A program made the position numbers and the translations under genes. The notes beneath the pieces are model-generated. The model ran no database searches. It saw only the letters and a list, made by a program, of their open reading frames with translations, and was not told where the DNA came from. Positions 27,501 to 34,253 of a stretch of DNA of 64,000 bases are shown piece after piece. The stretch comes from Parasphingorhabdus litoris DSM 22379 (GTDB lineage: Bacteria; Pseudomonadota; Alphaproteobacteria; Sphingomonadales; Sphingomonadaceae), in assembly GCF_020906275.1 (NCBI RefSeq), contig NZ_CP086727.1, positions 2,976,001 to 3,040,000 of the forward strand, written 5' to 3'. Positions within the stretch are counted from its first letter, which is position 1. Each line of letters starts with the position of its first letter.

Positions 27501-28848
27501 GCTTGTTACAGGTTTTCGTGTTGGTACAGCTATTGGGATATTCAGCCGTGGTAACAAGATTGGCGAGGCCGGATCCGGGCTTCGCAACAACCCGCGTTTC
27601 CTCGACATTGCCGCGGCTGTCATAGACAAGTTCTCTGTAATTGCCTTCCGGGTATGTGATCCGCGTCAGGCGGCCCGAGCTATCTCGGGTATAGGTTGTC
27701 GTGTTGCTTAAATTATCCGTGTAACTTTTGAGCAGGTTGAGGTCCAAGTAAAAAACATAGGTCTCCGGGCTACCTGCTTTTGTCCGCACCACTGTTTTTT
27801 CGTTGGCGCCTGCGTTGATAGAATAAGTATAGCTGGATGTTACACCGGCCACCGTTGCCGATGAGACCGTGCCGGTATTATTATAGCTATAAGAGGCTCG
27901 ATCCGTTGTTGATCCCGGCGGGGTGATAGCGGTCAACTTGTCATTGCTGTCATATTTGTATTTTGTGATGCCTCCGGCATCATCGGTGACGTCAATGTCA
28001 TTTCCATCCCTACTAAAATTCACTTCCTGCCAATTTCCTGCCAGAGAACAATCGTTTGCATCAGGGTCACAGTATTCTTCCGTGGTATTAATGGCAGTGA
28101 CACGCGTTAATCGCTGCCATTCGTTCCAAGTGTTGCCATATGTCCCAGGATCAACATCATCGGCATAATCATATTTCAACATATTGCCGTAACTATTTTG
28201 GATTGACTGCAATCGTGTCACCCGCCTAGCAATGAAGCAAAAGCTTCCTTCATTTTCTATACACTGCCAATCTCCTCTATAGCTGAAGTTTTTCTCTGAT
28301 CCGTTGGTTTCTGTCACCTTAGTTGCCAACACTGTTTCGTGGAAACAATCGCCATATGGATCGCCGTCCTCACAGAGCACTGATGATTTCTCACTGAACA
28401 AATATTCAGATCCGTCCGCTGCATAGAGCGTAAACGAATAACTACCGTTATTCCTGACAAGTTTTTCGCCATCGCCTTTTGTCGATGTCCACTCGTTGGT
28501 TCCTGATGATGTAAAATTGGTTCTACTAGTGCCGCGCACAACTTGTTTCGGTTCCCCATCATCAAATAAATATGCTACATTTTCCTCAGGATAGCGCATT
28601 CCGTATTCGGATTGAAACACGAGCTGCCCTGATCCGCCGCCGATCGATAACTCAGGTACCCGAACAACTACATCACCAGACGATAGATCAACACCATTTT
28701 CATCAATCGTCGAATGTTCAGGGGGCGTTTCGGAATTGGATTGGGCCATTGCACTACTGGTCCAGAACAGCCCTACCGCCATGGCAGTGAAAGACGCGGA
28801 TTTTGTGAATCTACTCTGCATTGCATTTGCCCTGTTCAGCTTAGTCAT
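24568..28848 (-). CDS. Sec-exported RHS/YD-repeat protein
   Basis: The 1426-residue protein starts at MTKLNRANAMQS (SD AAAGGA) with a signal peptide cleaved after AMAQ. A beta-rich N-terminal part (DLSSGDVVVRVPELS) is followed by about two dozen YD repeats such as YEYDAAGRRTKM and FGYDANGNVVSR, then the RHS core YHYKARVYSPGMGRFLQTDPIGY and DPLGLC. RHS proteins form a hollow beta shell around a C-terminal toxin. The last 200 residues (from about 25170) are a variable tip with a helix rich in Glu/Arg and a duplicated glycine-rich stretch (GLGFGLAATGAFG, GLGFGLIGGEFQ). No known toxin motif is seen. Being in the T2SS neighbourhood, it may leave through that system. Confidence 0.9.
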   Translation of the reverse strand: MTKLNRANAMQSRFTKSASFTAMAVGLFWTSSAMAQSNSETPPEHSTIDENGVDLSSGDVVVRVPELSIGGGSGQLVFQSEYGMRYPEENVAYLFDDGEPKQVVRGTSRTNFTSSGTNEWTSTKGDGEKLVRNNGSYSFTLYAADGSEYLFSEKSSVLCEDGDPYGDCFHETVLATKVTETNGSEKNFSYRGDWQCIENEGSFCFIARRVTRLQSIQNSYGNMLKYDYADDVDPGTYGNTWNEWQRLTRVTAINTTEEYCDPDANDCSLAGNWQEVNFSRDGNDIDVTDDAGGITKYKYDSNDKLTAITPPGSTTDRASYSYNNTGTVSSATVAGVTSSYTYSINAGANEKTVVRTKAGSPETYVFYLDLNLLKSYTDNLSNTTTYTRDSSGRLTRITYPEGNYRELVYDSRGNVEETRVVAKPGSGLANLVTTAEYPNSCTNTKTCNKPTQTTDANGKKTDYTYDPTHGGVLTITRPAAPNGVRPQTRYSYAQESAYYKDASGNMVAGPAMWVPTEIAACQTTASCSGGADEVRTTIDYGSTQNGRNLLPVNVTNASGSLSTTVITGYDGRGNITSVDGPLPTSVDRQNFLYDRLGRRTGSITPDPDYSGPMRNRAERYSYNAEGQIVKIETGKTNGETVAALAAMTVLDYVELEYDANGRKTKETLKTAAGAAKALTEYSYDSKGRILCSAQRMNPAVYSNLSGAACSLSAQGSAGPDRITRYHYNGADQLLRQTDGYLTADARDAWAATYTDNGQVETLTDANQNRTTNIYDGHDRLYETRYPHKTNANTSSASDYERFGYDANGNVVSRQRRDGQIAAFTYDNLNRMTLKNLPGTANDVYYGYDLLGRQTTAKLASSGGAGLTNVFDGLGRLTSVTDTTGGGSRVTSYEYDAAGRRTKMTWPGSSFHVTYSYKVDGSLDQIKENGGAAIATYNYDSFGRRTGLTYGNGTSVSYGYDDDEDNISRLYTLTNNLSGSAHDVTAKFKYNPAGQIAEIEQSNDAYAWEGHYNIDRPYTSNGLNQYTLSGTLTPTYDARGNLISEGDHSYGYDIENRLITGPDGVTLSYDPYGRLHQTTGSTTTRLGYDGVDLIAEYDAGGNLLRRYVHGPGTDDPILWYEGTGTSNKRYMHKDERGSVIALSNASGGIHAINSYSPYGIPGWTNEGRFQYTGQTWLKDLEMYHYKARVYSPGMGRFLQTDPIGYGDGMNIYAYVRNDPVNKVDPLGLCNGYDGVEITWCGPERGFFYWRSYAGRWGGNFISDEVQQSIEEALAEADKRIRELAKETACAAASTIGNNDRVRLGADFAAADGGAFRAGGGISIDKKGRIFVDGNAGLGFGLAATGAFGISNVVNAPNESSISITGNGGLGFGLIGGEFQVGGGSSGQIISGSITAGGIPILPGKIGAEATVTANAQVVRQIGSLGCP

Positions 28849-28925
28849 TTTCAACAATCCTTTCTTCGTCCAGACCACCGAATGGCCGATTCAGAAAATT
28901 GTGTATTCTCAGCACAACTCACCCC

Positions 28926-29291
28926 TCACTCTGCCAGCAGCACATATTCAGGCGGATTCGCGTTATGAAATGTCAGCAATTGGGTACAGGCCGCACTGGT
29001 GCCGTCTGCGAAATGAAATCGCATTGGCTTCGATTGTGCGACGGCCGTATTGACCTGCGCAAACCAGCCCCAACACGTTTGGGCTGGGACGCCTTTCCAT
29101 TCATTGTTGAGATTACAGATCTGGGTCCATGCGCCTCGCCATGAGCTAAGGACAACGACCCCGCCCGCTTTCGTTGTGTAGGCACCGCTTATTGTGCCGG
29201 CGCAGTCAACCGCCGCGGCATGCGCTTCGGCCGAAAGGGCGACGCAGCTTAGCGCAGCGACCGCTGATGATATGAAAGTTCTGCGCATCAT
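28926..29291 (-). CDS. Small Sec-exported protein, WRGxW subgroup
   Basis: The 121-residue protein starts MMRRTFISSAVAALS with a signal peptide ending AEAHA. The mature part has four cysteines and the stretch VVVLSSWRGAWTQICN, then QTCWGWFAQVNTAVAQSK and PPEYVLLAE. It clearly resembles the protein at 30091-30444 (DVMILGSWRGDWTVLCN, QTCFTWFSSISTAI), so the two are paralogues. It lies just upstream of the RHS gene in the same direction, with 77 bases between. No known function is recognised; it belongs to the local small exported family. Confidence 0.78.
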   Translation of the reverse strand: MMRRTFISSAVAALSCVALSAEAHAAAVDCAGTISGAYTTKAGGVVVLSSWRGAWTQICNLNNEWKGVPAQTCWGWFAQVNTAVAQSKPMRFHFADGTSAACTQLLTFHNANPPEYVLLAE

Positions 29292-29310
29292 AAATTCTTC
29301 GATATTCTCA

Positions 29311-29703
29311 TCATTGTTGGATCCAGAACCGGTCAATTTTCAGCAATCCACCTTGTGAACCGCGCATCTGGATCGCGACTTCTTTGTCCGCAGCCAGAGC
29401 GGTCAGAATCGTAGAATATAGTGCTTCTGCAAAGGCAGGATTCTCTGTGTGAAGATAGGCCGCGGCATAGGTGCCTGACACGCCGGAATAGCCAGCTGCT
29501 GAAACGACAGACAAATCGATATATTCTTCAAAATACATCAGGACCAAATTATCATCATTCATGTAGGCCTGCCTGACTTTGCCTTTGTACTCACAATAAG
29601 GAATGCCTTTCGACACCGCACAAGTAAAAGTCTGCGCCATTGCGCTTTGCGGCATCATGCCGAGCGCCACGATTACAAGAAGGAATCTGGAAATTATTTT
29701 CAC
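29311..29703 (-). CDS. Small Sec-exported protein, YLKxxKxW subgroup
   Basis: The start is a GTG at 29701-29703 preceded by GGGAGG nine bases upstream, giving 130 residues with the signal peptide VKIISRFLLVIVALGMMPQSAMAQ. Two cysteines lie close to the mature N terminus (CAVSKGIPYCEYKG). LVLMYFEEYIDLSVVS, ENPAFAEALYSTILTALAADKEV and LLKIDRFWIQ match the protein at 33791-34180 and the pseudogene at 46.2-46.5 kb. The gene ends 19 bases before the next start. The function is not known. Confidence 0.78.
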   Translation of the reverse strand: MKIISRFLLVIVALGMMPQSAMAQTFTCAVSKGIPYCEYKGKVRQAYMNDDNLVLMYFEEYIDLSVVSAAGYSGVSGTYAAAYLHTENPAFAEALYSTILTALAADKEVAIQMRGSQGGLLKIDRFWIQQ

Positions 29704-29734
29704 AGCTTGCTGCCTCCCGTTGATCGCAATTCTG

Positions 29735-30094
29735 TCATCTTGAAATGTACAACGCGCCATGGCTCGTCAGTTCGTTATAGGTCCCGCCATGCCAGCCGAT
29801 TGAAGTGCACGTGTGCACATAGGCTTGCAGCTTAAACTGACCGGCAAAGGCGGATAATGCAGTGGACAGAAGCTCAGAATATTGCGGGTGGGATATGGGA
29901 ACCCAAATCGTATCAACTCTGGTACAGGGGGTCGGCCCCGGATTGCCATATGCTCCGAAGATAATGAAACCTTGGCCGCGGACGATTTCGATTTTTGTCG
30001 GCACAGCATATGCCGTTGAGCCACCCGCTGCATTTGCGGGCAGTGCGAAGGCCATGAGCGCTGAAGCGAGCAGAGCTTTTGCGAAGACCCTCAT
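29735..30094 (-). CDS. Small Sec-exported protein, two-cysteine type
   Basis: The 119-residue protein starts MRVFAKALLASALMAFALPANA and overlaps the stop of the gene before it by ATGA, so the two are coupled. The mature part reads TKIEIVRGQGFIIFGAYG, a cysteine before the strand DTIWVPI, the helix YSELLSTALSAFAGQFKLQAY, a second cysteine, and the final strand HGALYIS. This is the standard pattern of the cluster. It is most like the protein at 32127-32477. No named family is recognised from sequence alone. Confidence 0.78.
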   Translation of the reverse strand: MRVFAKALLASALMAFALPANAAGGSTAYAVPTKIEIVRGQGFIIFGAYGNPGPTPCTRVDTIWVPISHPQYSELLSTALSAFAGQFKLQAYVHTCTSIGWHGGTYNELTSHGALYISR

Positions 30095-30444
30095 TTCGCC
30101 AGCCGCACATAATAAGGCACAGGGGCGTTCCCATATGTTGGCATCGTGGCGCATTCAGGTGCGTTTATGGTCGTATAGTAAACGTATAGATCCTTATTTT
30201 CGGTGATCGCCGTGCTAATGCTGGAAAACCACGTGAAACAGGTCTGCGGTTTAATACCCAGTCGCTCTTGATTGACATTGCAAAGCACCGTCCAGTCACC
30301 ACGCCATGATCCCAATATCATGACATCGCCGGTTCCATAGGTAATGACGTTCGTGACAGGTCCACCGCAAGAAGCAGCAGCGTTAGCAAGTGAAGGAAAA
30401 GCCATTGTGATCACGGCAAGCGCAAGAGATATTAACTTCGTCAT
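30091..30444 (-). CDS. Small Sec-exported protein, WRGxW subgroup
   Basis: The 117-residue protein has the signal peptide MTKLISLALAVITMAFPSLANA and follows an SD GGGGG seven bases before its ATG. The mature part has four cysteines. GDVMILGSWRGDWTVLCNVN, QTCFTWFSSISTAITENKDLYVYY and PVPYYVRLAK align with the protein at 28926-29291. The next gene starts inside its stop codon. It is expected in the periplasm or outside the cell; the function is unknown. Confidence 0.78.
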   Translation of the reverse strand: MTKLISLALAVITMAFPSLANAAASCGGPVTNVITYGTGDVMILGSWRGDWTVLCNVNQERLGIKPQTCFTWFSSISTAITENKDLYVYYTTINAPECATMPTYGNAPVPYYVRLAK

Positions 30445-30472
30445 TTTAACCCCCTAAAATAAATTCAAATTC

Positions 30473-30772
30473 CTAGCTCACTGGTCTGATGGGAATGACC
30501 AGAAACCCGTTAATCGGCAGCACGATGATACGGCTGGGCCCTCCTGGCGTGCCATCACTCCCCTCCACTGTCACGCGCTTGCGATTGCCTGCAGCGTCAT
30601 ATTCATAGGTGGTGATAAGATCATTGTTAGCACCACCCACCGTTGTCGTACCGATCAGCCGGCCGAGCGCATCATATTCATAGGTGGTCGTCCCTTGCGC
30701 CATTGCTGGCCCCGACAAAGCAAACACCACTGCGCCGAGCGACAAGAAAAACGACTTGATTACATACTGCAC
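30473..30772 (-). CDS. Mini YD-repeat exported protein
   Basis: The 99-residue protein starts with GTG (30770-30772) after a strong AGGAGG. It has a signal peptide ending GPAMAQ and only two YD repeats, TTTYEYDALGRLIGTT and ITTYEYDAAGNRKRVTVEG, then a short tail with IIVLPINGFLVIPIRP. The repeats are nearly the same as those of the large RHS protein at 24.6-28.8 kb. It is too small to form an RHS shell. It may be a remnant of a larger RHS gene or a stand-alone cap/partner. It lies between members of the small exported family. Confidence 0.75.
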   Translation of the reverse strand: MQYVIKSFFLSLGAVVFALSGPAMAQGTTTYEYDALGRLIGTTTVGGANNDLITTYEYDAAGNRKRVTVEGSDGTPGGPSRIIVLPINGFLVIPIRPVS

Positions 30773-30802
30773 GATAGGCCTCCTATGTGATGTTAAATGC
30801 CG

Positions 30803-31168
30803 TCACTGCTTGGCAACGGTCGCACGGTTTACGGCAATGTCGCAGGACGACAGCGTGGTTGATTCAAAGTTTAAATTGACGGGAAAAGAAGAGCCAAAGG
30901 CAAGGATCAGGACGCTGGCCATAACCTCATAATTGGGATGCGTTTTACCTATGAACATCCGGTTGCCTGGACACGGCCCATTATAGCCTGAAGGCCTCAA
31001 GTCCGAACCCTCGACATAGAAGATCAGACCAAATGAATTGGGATAGAGTTGATCAATCTGTCGAGCACCGGTCCATTGTTGCGCAGCCGAAACGGGAGAT
31101 GCAAAAATCAGCAGGCAGATGACCGCAATAGAACTTACCAAAGCACCGATCTTGGAAAGAAAGATCAT
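30803..31168 (-). CDS. Small Sec-exported protein, QWTG subgroup
   Basis: The 121-residue protein has a signal peptide (ALVSSIAVICLLIFASPVSA). The mature part starts QQWTGARQIDQLYPNSFGLIFYVEG and has two cysteines, the strand NRMFIGK, the helix YEVMASVLILAFGSSFPVNLN and the end SSCDIAVNRATV. It is a tandem paralogue of the protein encoded just upstream (QWTGNRKITEIYPHASGFIYQ) and overlaps it by ATGA. The W-T-G start with a later Y...A helix recalls SubB/PltB toxin B subunits. No function is proven. Confidence 0.8.
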   Translation of the reverse strand: MIFLSKIGALVSSIAVICLLIFASPVSAAQQWTGARQIDQLYPNSFGLIFYVEGSDLRPSGYNGPCPGNRMFIGKTHPNYEVMASVLILAFGSSFPVNLNFESTTLSSCDIAVNRATVAKQ

Positions 31169-31494
31169 GGCGTCACCCGCACACGATTAACAACAGCCTG
31201 ACAGGAAGACGCTGTGCTATCATCATAGTTCGAATTTACGCTATATTTGGACGTAAAGGCCGTGATTAAGGAACTTACGATCGCATCATAATTGGCCGCA
31301 GTAATAGGAATATATAATCTGTTCTCGTTACAGCTTGGGTCATTTATCTGCGCTCCATCCAATTGATAGATAAAACCGCTAGCATGCGGATAAATTTCCG
31401 TAATCTTTCTGTTGCCTGTCCATTGAGAGGCAGCCTGAACTGCACTACTTACCAATAGTAAAGCTAATACAGATGATCGCAGAACTGTTTTGAT
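31165..31494 (-). CDS. Small Sec-exported protein, QWTG subgroup, no standard start codon at signal peptide
   Basis: The frame from 31494 encodes IKTVLRSSVLALLLVSSAVQA, a normal signal peptide, and the mature protein ASQWTGNRKITEIYPHASG with two cysteines and the YDAIVSSLITAFTSKYSV helix. There is no ATG, GTG or TTG before the hydrophobic part. Two ATC codons sit at 31492-31497 behind a GGGGG stretch, so an AUC start is possible; the TTG at 31455 would leave only seven residues of signal. It is either a rare start or a gene that has lost its start. It is a close paralogue of the next gene and overlaps it by ATGA. Confidence 0.6.
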   Translation of the reverse strand: MKTVLRSSVLALLLVSSAVQAASQWTGNRKITEIYPHASGFIYQLDGAQINDPSCNENRLYIPITAANYDAIVSSLITAFTSKYSVNSNYDDSTASSCQAVVNRVRVTP

Positions 31495-31525
31495 GATCGC
31501 CCCCGAACCTGAGTCCCTGTTACAA

Positions 31526-31557
31526 TAAGATAGATATTATTATTGTCGTTCAGTCAA
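31526..31557 (-). promoter_or_regulatory. Possible sigma-70-like promoter before the QWTG gene pair
   Basis: In the AT-rich stretch 31495-31714 the minus strand carries TTGACT (31552-31557) and, 15-19 bases on, overlapping TATCTA/TATCTT hexamers, about 35 bases before the coding frame. It is the clearest promoter-like spot in the cluster, but the spacing is not ideal. The rest of that 220-base gap holds no gene I can support. Confidence 0.3.
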
Positions 31558-31714
31558 CAGAAATGATCATTTATTTGTATATGACCGTAAATGTTAAAAT
31601 CACATAATAATGGTAAATAATTTTTACCAAAGTTATAGTCTGTTTGGCGTAAATCAGCCATTTCGCATTCATGTTGCATGATGGCACTCCACGACAGGGC
31701 AAGCCCGCGCTTTT

Positions 31715-32080
31715 TTAATCCGGCAATATATCGAGATAAAATATACCCTCTACGCCAGCGTTAGCTGAGCATGTGCCACTACCAACCACACGGACAGGCT
31801 TCTTGGCGAGATGCGCCGACAACGCCAACGACAACATGGCTTGTCCAGCGGGCGTAGACGCATCAAAGGCTACCTCCCACAGACCATTGTTGGAGCATGC
31901 CGCTTTGGCATAGCCGGTATTTGGTGCACCAGGGTCAAGTTCAAGAAAGGCAACGCCAACCGAATTAACAGATATCCGCGTAATGGTTGCGGGCTCCCAC
32001 AAGCCTGCAGCAGTTGCTGGCGTTGCTAGTGTCAGCACCGCGAGAAATATGGTTGCCAGTATCTTCTTTAAACTCGACAT
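31715..32080 (-). CDS. Small Sec-exported protein, two-cysteine type
   Basis: The start MSSLKKILATIFLAVLTLATPATA is chosen because GGGAGGG lies just upstream; the frame is open further but overlaps the previous gene. The mature part (about 97 residues) reads ATITRISVNSVGVAFLELD, a cysteine before NGLWEVAF, the helix GQAMLSLALSAHLAKKPVRVV, a second cysteine and the strand EGIFYLDILP. It follows the family pattern well. Function unknown. Confidence 0.78.
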   Translation of the reverse strand: MSSLKKILATIFLAVLTLATPATAAGLWEPATITRISVNSVGVAFLELDPGAPNTGYAKAACSNNGLWEVAFDASTPAGQAMLSLALSAHLAKKPVRVVGSGTCSANAGVEGIFYLDILPD

Positions 32081-32126
32081 TCGAAACCCTCCCGTTGCAA
32101 TCAAATGAGCAAGTTTTTTGCCGCTG

Positions 32127-32477
32127 CTAGCGCACCTCGAGATATTTAAATCCCCTGATCGTGTTATAACTCTGACCATCATGCATCGCACATCCATCCA
32201 AATATCCTCGAATTTCTTTACCGGAAGCAAAGGCTGTCATCAGCAATGCGAAGGCTTTGTCATAATTGCGGTCCGTCTTTAGAAGTACAATGGCCACATC
32301 GCGGTCGCAGCCATTCGGATTATCCCAGCCGTTCCCATACATGAAAAACCCGACTTCATGGAATGCAACACTTGTTATTTTTTGCGTGGTAGAACTTGTT
32401 GAGCCGCCAGCAATGGCACTGCTAGAACCAATAATCAAAGCGCCCAAGAATGACATCAGAAATAGTATATTTTTCAT
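32127..32477 (-). CDS. Small Sec-exported protein, two-cysteine type
   Basis: The 116-residue protein starts MKNILFLMSFLGALIIGSSSAIA behind GGAGGTAAT. The signal peptide is nearly the same as that of the protein at 33791-34180, a sign of recent duplication. The mature part has QKITSVAFHEVGFFMYG, a cysteine before VAIVLLK, the helix YDKAFALLMTAFASGKEIRGY, a second cysteine and the end IRGFKYLEV. It is an archetype of the cluster pattern with the helix ending in ASGK. Function unknown. Confidence 0.8.
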   Translation of the reverse strand: MKNILFLMSFLGALIIGSSSAIAGGSTSSTTQKITSVAFHEVGFFMYGNGWDNPNGCDRDVAIVLLKTDRNYDKAFALLMTAFASGKEIRGYLDGCAMHDGQSYNTIRGFKYLEVR

Positions 32478-32529
32478 ATTACCTCCTTCAAAAATTATCA
32501 CCATAAGAAATCAACAATGGCATTCCGCA

Positions 32530-32877
32530 TCACGAACGGACTGTAATATATCCAATCTTACACTTATTGCTGGCGTCGCGATTGGTATAAAGAACAACCG
32601 TTTTTCCAGATGAATAGGCGAGCATCAGCGCAGAAACGATTGCCTGATAATTATCTTCATTGGCATTGAGATAGGCCCAGTCGGGACCTCCGGTACAAAT
32701 GACTGGTCGGCCCTCAAGATAGACCCTGAAGCCGAAATTTTGACCTGTTTCGGTAAGATCGATCTGTGTGACATTTCCGGTTATTGCACCGTCCCAGGCC
32801 ATGGCTGGCGTTGCTGCAATCAATAAGCCGATGAAAATAGTCATGGCCGACCCGAGTCTATGAAATGCACCCTTCAT
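32530..32877 (-). CDS. Small Sec-exported protein, two-cysteine type
   Basis: The 115-residue protein starts MKGAFHRLGSAMTIFIG with a signal peptide ending TPAMA. The mature part shows the full pattern: GNVTQIDLTETGQNFGFRVYLEG, a cysteine before DWAYLNA, the helix YQAIVSALMLAYSSGKTVVLY, a second cysteine and the strand IGYITVRS. It is divergent from the plus-strand gene at 32994, with an AT-rich 116-base region between that must hold both promoters. Function unknown. Confidence 0.8.
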   Translation of the reverse strand: MKGAFHRLGSAMTIFIGLLIAATPAMAWDGAITGNVTQIDLTETGQNFGFRVYLEGRPVICTGGPDWAYLNANEDNYQAIVSALMLAYSSGKTVVLYTNRDASNKCKIGYITVRS

Positions 32878-32993
32878 CACATTGCCCCTAACTTGCCTAT
32901 TACTGATCATATAAATATTTTTGACCAATGAAACTAAATAAATATAGTAGAGATATATTTTTTATAATACCAGATAATAAAAAGGAGCTCCAA

Positions 32994-33350
32994 ATGGTAA
33001 ATATTATAAAATTCCTGTTGCCGGTATTGGCATTGGGGCTGTCGGGACCCGCTTATGCCGCACGAACGCAAGGACCGTTGATGAGTCCACTAAAAGTAAA
33101 CCAGATATATATGACGGACGGAAACGCTGTATTCGTTCTTTTTCAGGATGGTTCGATGCCAACCTGCTACGCCAATAGGGGTGGCTATCTCAGAAAGTCT
33201 CATCCCAATTTCGATCAACTATATGCGCAGCTTTTAATGATTATTGCGACCAACGGTAGCCGGGGCAATGTCATTTTTGACACTATTAACCCCAATGCTG
33301 GCCAATGGGGTGACTGTGATATCGCAGGCATCTATCTTCGTCCCGAGTAA
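32994..33350 (+). CDS. Small Sec-exported protein, two-cysteine type (plus strand)
   Basis: The 118-residue protein starts MVNIIKFLLPVLALGLSGPAYA behind AAAGGAG. The mature part has LKVNQIYMTDGNAVFVLFQ, a cysteine, the strand GGYLRKS, the helix FDQLYAQLLMIIATNGSRGNVIF, a second cysteine and the end DIAGIYLRP. The family pattern is clear. This and the next gene are the only plus-strand members left of the T2SS operon, so the pair was probably inverted within the array. A TATAAT hexamer lies at 32963-32968 in the leader. Confidence 0.78.
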   Translation: MVNIIKFLLPVLALGLSGPAYAARTQGPLMSPLKVNQIYMTDGNAVFVLFQDGSMPTCYANRGGYLRKSHPNFDQLYAQLLMIIATNGSRGNVIFDTINPNAGQWGDCDIAGIYLRPE

Positions 33351-33436
33351 TGAAATGATCTGCATTGACCAATCAAGATATCGGAACAGCTCGAGCCCAA
33401 TCAAAGGCACTTATCGATGGATCGAGAGGAAATTCT

Positions 33437-33775
33437 ATGAAATATCTTAAAATCATAGCCATCCCCCTGTTCTTGCTCAGCACCAACGCCCACGCAGCAG
33501 GCGCTTATCTCGCTAGCGGGGCAACAGTTACCGATGTCGTAAATATAGCAAATAACGGCCAAAATTTTGCGGTGAAGACAGAGGGTGGGTCCAGTAATTG
33601 TAATGCGCAATGGATCATTTTTCCTGAAGCCAATGCCCCCAATGCCAATGCCCATCAACGAGCTTATTCGACAGCACTAACGGCATTAACCACCGGCATG
33701 AAAGTGACGATATACAACTATGCCGACAGCACATGTGTGCGGGCATCCTATATTCATTTGATGAAACAGCGGTGA
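33437..33775 (+). CDS. Small Sec-exported protein, two-cysteine type (plus strand)
   Basis: The 112-residue protein starts MKYLKIIAIPLFLLSTNAHA behind GAGAGGA; an in-frame ATG-like start 24 codons earlier is not supported. The mature part has ATVTDVVNIANNGQNFAVKTEGG, a cysteine before QWIIFPE, the helix QRAYSTALTALTTGMKVTIYNY, a second cysteine and ASYIHLMK. GQNF followed by an aromatic strand is shared with the protein at 32530-32877. It ends 15 bases from the convergent gene at 33791. Function unknown. Confidence 0.78.
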   Translation: MKYLKIIAIPLFLLSTNAHAAGAYLASGATVTDVVNIANNGQNFAVKTEGGSSNCNAQWIIFPEANAPNANAHQRAYSTALTALTTGMKVTIYNYADSTCVRASYIHLMKQR

Positions 33776-33790
33776 TTGGGCGTTATCACC

Positions 33791-34180
33791 TTATTCAGCC
33801 AACCAGACTTTACTCAGCTTCAGATAACCTGATGTTGTTCCGAAAAACTGGATTGTAACGGGCCTTTTGCTTGCTTGCGCGGTGATCAACGTAGAATATA
33901 GATATTCGGCATAGATTGGATTGTCAGTTATCATGTAGGCCCCAGCATTGTTTACACTCGCGGAAATCCCAGTGTTTGAAATAACCGCCGGATCAACAGA
34001 GTTCTCAAAATACATAATAATGAGATTGGCGTCATTGACGTAAAGCTGGGATATCTTGCCGGTATATTGACAATAGCCGCCATAAGACGGCGAACAGAAG
34101 AACGACTGCTGCGCAGAAGCGCTGCTGGAGCCGAAGATCAATGTCCCAATAAATGATACAATAAAAATCAATTTTTTCAT
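33791..34180 (-). CDS. Small Sec-exported protein, YLKxxKxW subgroup
   Basis: The 129-residue protein starts MKKLIFIVSFIGTLIFGSSSASA behind GGAGGT. Two cysteines near the mature N terminus (FFCSPSYGGYCQYTG) precede KISQLYVNDANLIIMYFEN, then ITDNPIYAEYLYSTLITAQASKRPVTIQF and YLKLSKVWLAE. It is a paralogue of the protein at 29311-29703 and of the pseudogene near the tRNA. In this subgroup the usual mid and late cysteines are replaced by the N-terminal pair. Function unknown. Confidence 0.8.
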   Translation of the reverse strand: MKKLIFIVSFIGTLIFGSSSASAQQSFFCSPSYGGYCQYTGKISQLYVNDANLIIMYFENSVDPAVISNTGISASVNNAGAYMITDNPIYAEYLYSTLITAQASKRPVTIQFFGTTSGYLKLSKVWLAE

Positions 34181-34253
34181 GCCACCTCCTTTGCAATAAC
34201 TTTCTCGGTCTGGGTTATAAATCCGACAAACATACCATTAAAAAGCGCTATGC

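Noticed and set aside
24568..28848. T6SS-type RHS effector or ABC-toxin TcC component
   Set aside because: The protein has a Sec signal peptide and there is no VgrG, PAAR, TcA or TcB gene nearby.
31695..31720. GGGC-AA-GCCC followed by a T-run as a terminator
   Set aside because: It would act on the plus strand, where no gene ends; stem is only four pairs.
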